From NCBI GenBank assembly GCA_021823875.1, contig JAKAMD010000160.1, positions 1-7,699 of the forward strand: DNA of 7,699 bases, given 5' to 3'. Position 1 is the first letter of the stretch. The number at the start of each line of letters is the position of its first letter. Positions 5,381 through 7,699 of this stretch are shown here, piece by piece. This stretch comes from Pseudomonadota bacterium (GTDB lineage Bacteria > Pseudomonadota > Alphaproteobacteria > Rhizobiales > Xanthobacteraceae). The notes beneath the pieces were generated by a model. It had not been told where the DNA came from, searched no databases, and saw nothing but the letters and a program-made list of their open reading frames with translations. The translations under genes and the position numbers were made by a program.

Positions 5381-5695
5381 GTGCTTCACCGCTCGATGTT
5401 GATGGCCGCGCTCATCATGGCCGCTGTGGTCATGGCGGCGCCGGCGCGCGCCGCCGATGCCGCGCGCGGCCGGAGCCTGGCGCAGGCGCATTGCGCCGGC
5501 TGCCACGTCATCGCGCCGCACATGCGCAACGAAGTCGCCGACTCGCCGCCCTTCATGGTGATCGCCCGCAAATACGGCTTCGACGCGAGCGTGATCGCGC
5601 ATGTCATCGCCGGGCCGCATCCGAAGATGAATTTCTCACCGCGCGGCGCCGACGCCGCCGACCTCGCCGCCTATATCGCGGCGCTGCCGCACTGA
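5381..5695 (+). CDS. Small exported class I cytochrome c
   Basis: The protein has 104 residues, with a signal peptide (hydrophobic core about 6-20, cleavage after ARA at 24), leaving a mature protein of about 80 residues, small for the family. The haem-attachment site is Cys38-Ala-Gly-Cys41-His42, and Met83 in GPHPKMNFSP is the likely sixth ligand. A C-terminal DAADLAAYIAAL helix is typical of class I cytochromes. It should carry one covalent haem in the periplasm and shuttle electrons; the partner is unknown. The GTG start is well supported: AAAGGAGGT ends five bases upstream and the signal peptide follows at once; upstream codons and the internal ATG at 5396 fit less well. A FixK-type box upstream suggests induction at low oxygen. 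The downstream BrnA-like gene is 46 bases away and has its own candidate promoter. Confidence 0.93.
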   Translation: MLHRSMLMAALIMAAVVMAAPARAADAARGRSLAQAHCAGCHVIAPHMRNEVADSPPFMVIARKYGFDASVIAHVIAGPHPKMNFSPRGADAADLAAYIAALPH

Positions 5696-5729
5696 GACGG
5701 ATGCCGCTCGGCGTGGGCCGCCGGCGTGC

Positions 5730-5735
5730 TATAGT
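5730..5735 (+). promoter_or_regulatory. Candidate -10 for a leaderless BrnA-like transcript
   Basis: TATAGT ends six bases before the ATG at 5742, so transcription starting at the normal distance would begin at or next to the A of the start codon. No Shine-Dalgarno sequence precedes this ATG, in keeping with a leaderless mRNA, a common arrangement in alphaproteobacteria. No good -35 hexamer is visible, so the call is tentative. Confidence 0.4.
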
Positions 5736-5741
5736 GCCCTC

Positions 5742-5972
5742 ATGAATCGACGCCCACCATCATCCCCCGACGCCCGCACCGCCGCCGAGAAGGCCTTCAA
5801 GGCGGTGACCACCAAGAAAACCGAACTGCCGCCGGAGAAGCCTTCGGTCCCCGGCGTGAAGGAGCAGGTCACGCTGCGCCTCGACCGCGACGTGCTCGAT
5901 TTCTTCCAGGCCGACGGTCCGGGCTGGCAGGAGCGCATCAATGCAGCGTTGCGCAAGGCGGCGGGGATATAG
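5742..5972 (+). CDS. Orphan BrnA-like antitoxin (DUF4415 family)
   Basis: The protein has 76 residues. The N-terminal 40 are polar, Pro/Lys-rich and probably disordered. The C-terminal part (about 43-75), with VTLRLDRDVLDFF followed by ADGPGWQERINAALRKAA, is the conserved BrnA/DUF4415 ribbon-helix-helix-like DNA-binding segment. In BrnTA modules BrnA neutralises the RNase-like toxin BrnT, encoded just upstream, and represses the operon. Here the upstream gene is a cytochrome c and downstream lies a convergent exported-protein gene, so no BrnT is in this window. It is therefore an orphan, either a stand-alone repressor, a solitary antitoxin, or a partner of a toxin elsewhere. No Shine-Dalgarno is present. 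The family call is good; toxin-antitoxin function is not shown. Confidence 0.85.
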   Translation: MNRRPPSSPDARTAAEKAFKAVTTKKTELPPEKPSVPGVKEQVTLRLDRDVLDFFQADGPGWQERINAALRKAAGI

Positions 5973-5975
5973 GCG

Positions 5976-6022
5976 ACGACGGCAGAACCGGCCGCCGCCT
6001 GGCCTGGGCGGCGTCCCGTCGT
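5976..6022. terminator. Nested palindrome between convergent genes
   Basis: An outer stem, ACGACGG (5976-5982) with CCGTCGT (6016-6022), encloses an inner 7-bp stem, 5993-5999 with 6007-6013, around a seven-base loop. It sits between the stops of the BrnA-like gene (plus) and the DUF3829 gene (minus), where a bidirectional terminator is expected. Neither side has a clear T-tract, so efficiency is uncertain. Confidence 0.5.
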
Positions 6023-6034
6023 GATCGGCGCGCG

Positions 6035-6964
6035 CTAGATATTGGCGCCGCGATTATAGGCGTCGACAAGTTGATTGTAGTCGCGCAACAGCCGCGGCGG
6101 CGAGCCTTCGACCATCCAGCCGCTGCCCGGGTTCGATAGCATCATCTTATCGCCGGTCGAATAGGGCACGTGATCGCGCAGGCGGCGCATCAGCTGCTTC
6201 GCCGTGACCAGGAATGACTTGGCGTTGCTGATGAACATCGAGCCGATCTTGCCGCCGCTGCCGCCGGCGGTGAACGGCTCGGCCGCCTTGACGATGGTTT
6301 CGTAATCGTCCAGCGCCTGCTTCATCGCGGAGAGGTCGGGCTTCGCCGTGTTCTCAGCGCGCAGCAGGCGCTTGGCCTGGATCATCAGCGCTTGCACATG
6401 ATAGTGCGCCTGCTTGCCTTCCTTCTTCTCGATCTCGGCGAGCCGTTCCACCGCGCGTTTGTCGTTGATGGCCTCGACCTCGCTGCGCAGCGTCTGGTCG
6501 GCACGCGCGAATGCTTCCCACGCGGCCACCAGGCGCGGATGCAGCGCCTTGCCCTTGGCCATGCGGTCGTCCTTGTAGTCCTGCTGGATGTAATAGTCGT
6601 CGGCCTCCTTGAGCAGCGGCGCGAGCTTGCCCACCGCTTCCGCATAGGCCGTGGCGGCGGCTTCGAGCGTGGCGTCGTGCGGCTCCATGGCATTGGCCTT
6701 CTCGACGTTGTTCTTGCAGTCGGACGTGTCGTAGATGGTGTAGAGGCCGTAGATGATGCGCTCGCGGCCGGTCGGGCCATGCTTGCCGACCCAGCTGAAA
6801 TAGCGCCTGCGTGAATCGAAGGCGCGCGCCGACAGCCGGTTGATGCAGCCGACATAGGCGTTGAGTTTTTGCGTGAGCGACGGAGCCTGGGCGGCCGCGC
6901 GGTCGGCGACCGGCGGTGCGAGCATCATGGCGCTCGCAAGGACGAATGCCTGGAACGGTTTCAT
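6035..6964 (-). CDS. Exported DUF3829 (YiiG-like) protein
   Basis: The protein has 309 residues, with a signal peptide (hydrophobic core about 5-20, cleavage after AQA at 27). The mature part is mostly alpha-helical and matches the DUF3829/YiiG family from memory: NAYVGCINRLSARAFDSRRRYFSWV (36-59), then GPTGRERIIYGLYTIYDTSDCK (63-84), a long charged helical middle rich in Ala/Lys/Glu, and a C-terminal LLRDYNQLVDAYNRG. Mature Cys40 and Cys83 could pair. There is no lipobox cysteine at the cleavage site, so it is probably soluble periplasmic rather than a lipoprotein. The start is set at 6964 because GGGGGTG lies seven bases upstream and the signal peptide begins there; the frame is open 17 codons further. 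Function in the family is unknown. The gene is divergent from the FAD monooxygenase gene (217-bp spacer). Confidence 0.87.
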   Translation of the reverse strand: MKPFQAFVLASAMMLAPPVADRAAAQAPSLTQKLNAYVGCINRLSARAFDSRRRYFSWVGKHGPTGRERIIYGLYTIYDTSDCKNNVEKANAMEPHDATLEAAATAYAEAVGKLAPLLKEADDYYIQQDYKDDRMAKGKALHPRLVAAWEAFARADQTLRSEVEAINDKRAVERLAEIEKKEGKQAHYHVQALMIQAKRLLRAENTAKPDLSAMKQALDDYETIVKAAEPFTAGGSGGKIGSMFISNAKSFLVTAKQLMRRLRDHVPYSTGDKMMLSNPGSGWMVEGSPPRLLRDYNQLVDAYNRGANI

Positions 6965-7095
6965 GGTGACACCCCCGATGCGGGCAGCGGCATGCGCCGG
7001 CATCGCCGGTAACAATACGAAAGCCGCGCCGGGGGTGCCAAGGCGGGTCGCTCAGGCAGAATCAAGTCGTGTCCGGCCAGGACCCATCGGTCGGC

Positions 7096-7123
7096 CAAGC
7101 ACGAGCGGCGTCTGCCGTGCTTG
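7096..7123. promoter_or_regulatory. Inverted repeat near the monooxygenase -35 region
   Basis: CAAGCACG (7096-7103) and CGTGCTTG (7116-7123) form perfect 8-bp arms around 12 bases, in the spacer between the DUF3829 and monooxygenase genes. The right arm overlaps a possible -35 (TTGCCT at 7121). The 20-base centre-to-centre spacing of the arms suits a dimeric repressor or a LysR-type regulator. No specific protein is identified and no regulator gene is in view. Confidence 0.45.
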
Positions 7124-7141
7124 CCTCCCCCGCCGTCGATC

Positions 7142-7166
7142 GATAATGAAAATCGTTCGATTTCAT
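7142..7166. promoter_or_regulatory. Possible -10 overlapped by a Fur-box-like inverted repeat
   Basis: GATAAT (7142-7147) is a good -10 candidate, 15 bases after TTGCCT. The 19 bases from 7142 match the classical Fur box at 14 positions, and AAATCG-TT-CGATTT (7150-7163) is a perfect inverted repeat. A protein bound here would cover the -10 and start site, as repressors do. The right half of the Fur match is poor, so iron control is only a possibility. Confidence 0.35.
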
Positions 7167-7181
7167 CGGGGCCGGGGTGTG

Positions 7182-7699
7182 ATGAGTAAGCATGTTACGA
7201 ATGATCCCGTGATCATCGCCGGCGGCGGCATTGGCGGGTTGGCGACCGCGCTCACGCTGCATCAGATCGGCGTGCCCTGCGTCGTCTACGAAGCGGTGCG
7301 CGAGATGCGCCCGCTCGGCGTCGGCATCAATCTGCAGCCCAACGCCGTGCGCGAACTCTACGATCTCGGCTTCACCGAAGCCGAACTCGACCGCGTCGGC
7401 CTGCCGGCCAGGGAGTGGGCGCTGGTCGGCCTGAACGGCAACGACATCTATTCCGAGCCGCGCGGCAAGCTCGCCGGCTACAACTGGCCGCAATACGCGG
7501 TGCACCGCGGCCTGTTCCACATGCTGCTGCATGAGAAGGTGGTGGAGCGCATCGGGCCGCAGGCGCTGCGCCTCGGCAGCCGCGTCGCCGGCTATCGCAA
7601 AGAGGTCGATGGCGTCAGCGCGCTGATCGAGCACGCCGACGGCAAAACTTCCGAAGCGAAAGGCGGGCTGCTCGTCGGCGCCGACGGCATCCACTCCGC
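7182..7699 (+). CDS. FAD-dependent monooxygenase, PhzS-like (N-terminal part)
   Basis: The window holds 172 complete codons; the 3' end lies outside. The protein starts with a Rossmann FAD-binding site, GGGIGG (14-19), followed by Glu37 in VVYEA, which should bind the FAD ribose. Then come GVGINLQPNAVREL (46-59), SEPRG (91-95), YAVHRG with Arg109 (105-110), and the second FAD motif GADGIHS (166-172). This order and spacing, especially RPLGVGIN.QP, SEPRG and the HRG segment, closely resemble the phenazine hydroxylase PhzS, a group A flavoprotein that uses NAD(P)H and O2 to hydroxylate an aromatic ring. No phenazine synthesis genes are visible, so the substrate is probably another aromatic. ATG at 7182 follows a GGGG stretch; GTG at 7179 is an alternative. 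The promoter region carries two inverted repeats. Confidence 0.92.
   Translation, partial: MSKHVTNDPVIIAGGGIGGLATALTLHQIGVPCVVYEAVREMRPLGVGINLQPNAVRELYDLGFTEAELDRVGLPAREWALVGLNGNDIYSEPRGKLAGYNWPQYAVHRGLFHMLLHEKVVERIGPQALRLGSRVAGYRKEVDGVSALIEHADGKTSEAKGGLLVGADGIHS

Noticed and set aside
4725..5402. A 225-codon plus-strand frame opposite the cupin gene
   Set aside because: It is antisense to the cupin gene, whose signal peptide and cupin motifs are clear, and it begins inside the terminator stem.
6997..7009. CCGGC-ATC-GCCGG hairpin upstream of the DUF3829 gene
   Set aside because: A 5-bp GC stem is expected by chance in DNA of this composition, and nothing in its position singles it out.
1..7699. 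CRISPR arrays, tRNA or rRNA genes, transposases, attachment sites or a new multi-gene defence or metabolic system
   Set aside because: No regularly spaced repeats, cloverleaf sequence, transposase motif or long terminal repeats were seen. The genes are ordinary singletons of known or orphan families with no co-directional cluster suggesting a new system.

Overview
The window is GC-rich chromosomal DNA, most likely from an alphaproteobacterium of the order Hyphomicrobiales (Rhizobiales), close to the Bradyrhizobium/Rhodopseudomonas/Xanthobacteraceae group. This rests on a DUF930 protein, an AADLP-type outer-membrane beta-barrel protein, a DUF4415/BrnA-like protein, an EcfG-type promoter and a FixK-type box. 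The placement is inferred from family distribution, not from a marker gene. I see no rRNA, tRNA, CRISPR array, insertion sequence or phage gene.

Layout. Minus strand, 24-1160: a small secreted Gly/Tyr/Trp-rich protein, with a good match to a general-stress (EcfG) promoter upstream, preceded by a Nudix hydrolase with a very basic tail. 1161-1831 is a long stretch with no convincing gene. Plus strand, 1832-4696: a DUF930 exported protein, a YbhB/PEBP-family protein, an outer-membrane beta-barrel protein, a small three-helix membrane protein and an exported protein of unknown function, closed by a strong intrinsic terminator (4728-4760). Minus strand, 4767-5201: an exported cupin protein, divergent from a tiny exported cytochrome c (5381-5695); a FixK/FNR-type box lies between them. 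5742-5972: an orphan BrnA-like antitoxin with a candidate leaderless promoter. It converges on a DUF3829 exported protein (6035-6964, minus) across a nested palindrome. 7182 to the window end: the N-terminal part of a PhzS-like FAD-dependent monooxygenase, with two inverted repeats over its likely promoter.

How the genes fit together. This is mostly a series of single genes, many of them exported to the envelope or periplasm (seven have signal peptides), rather than one pathway. The best functional links are regulatory: general stress for the first gene, oxygen limitation for the cupin/cytochrome pair, and possible local repression of the monooxygenase. I found no convincing new multi-gene system. 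The items most worth following up are the promoter elements, the orphan antitoxin and the exported protein at 4256-4696.
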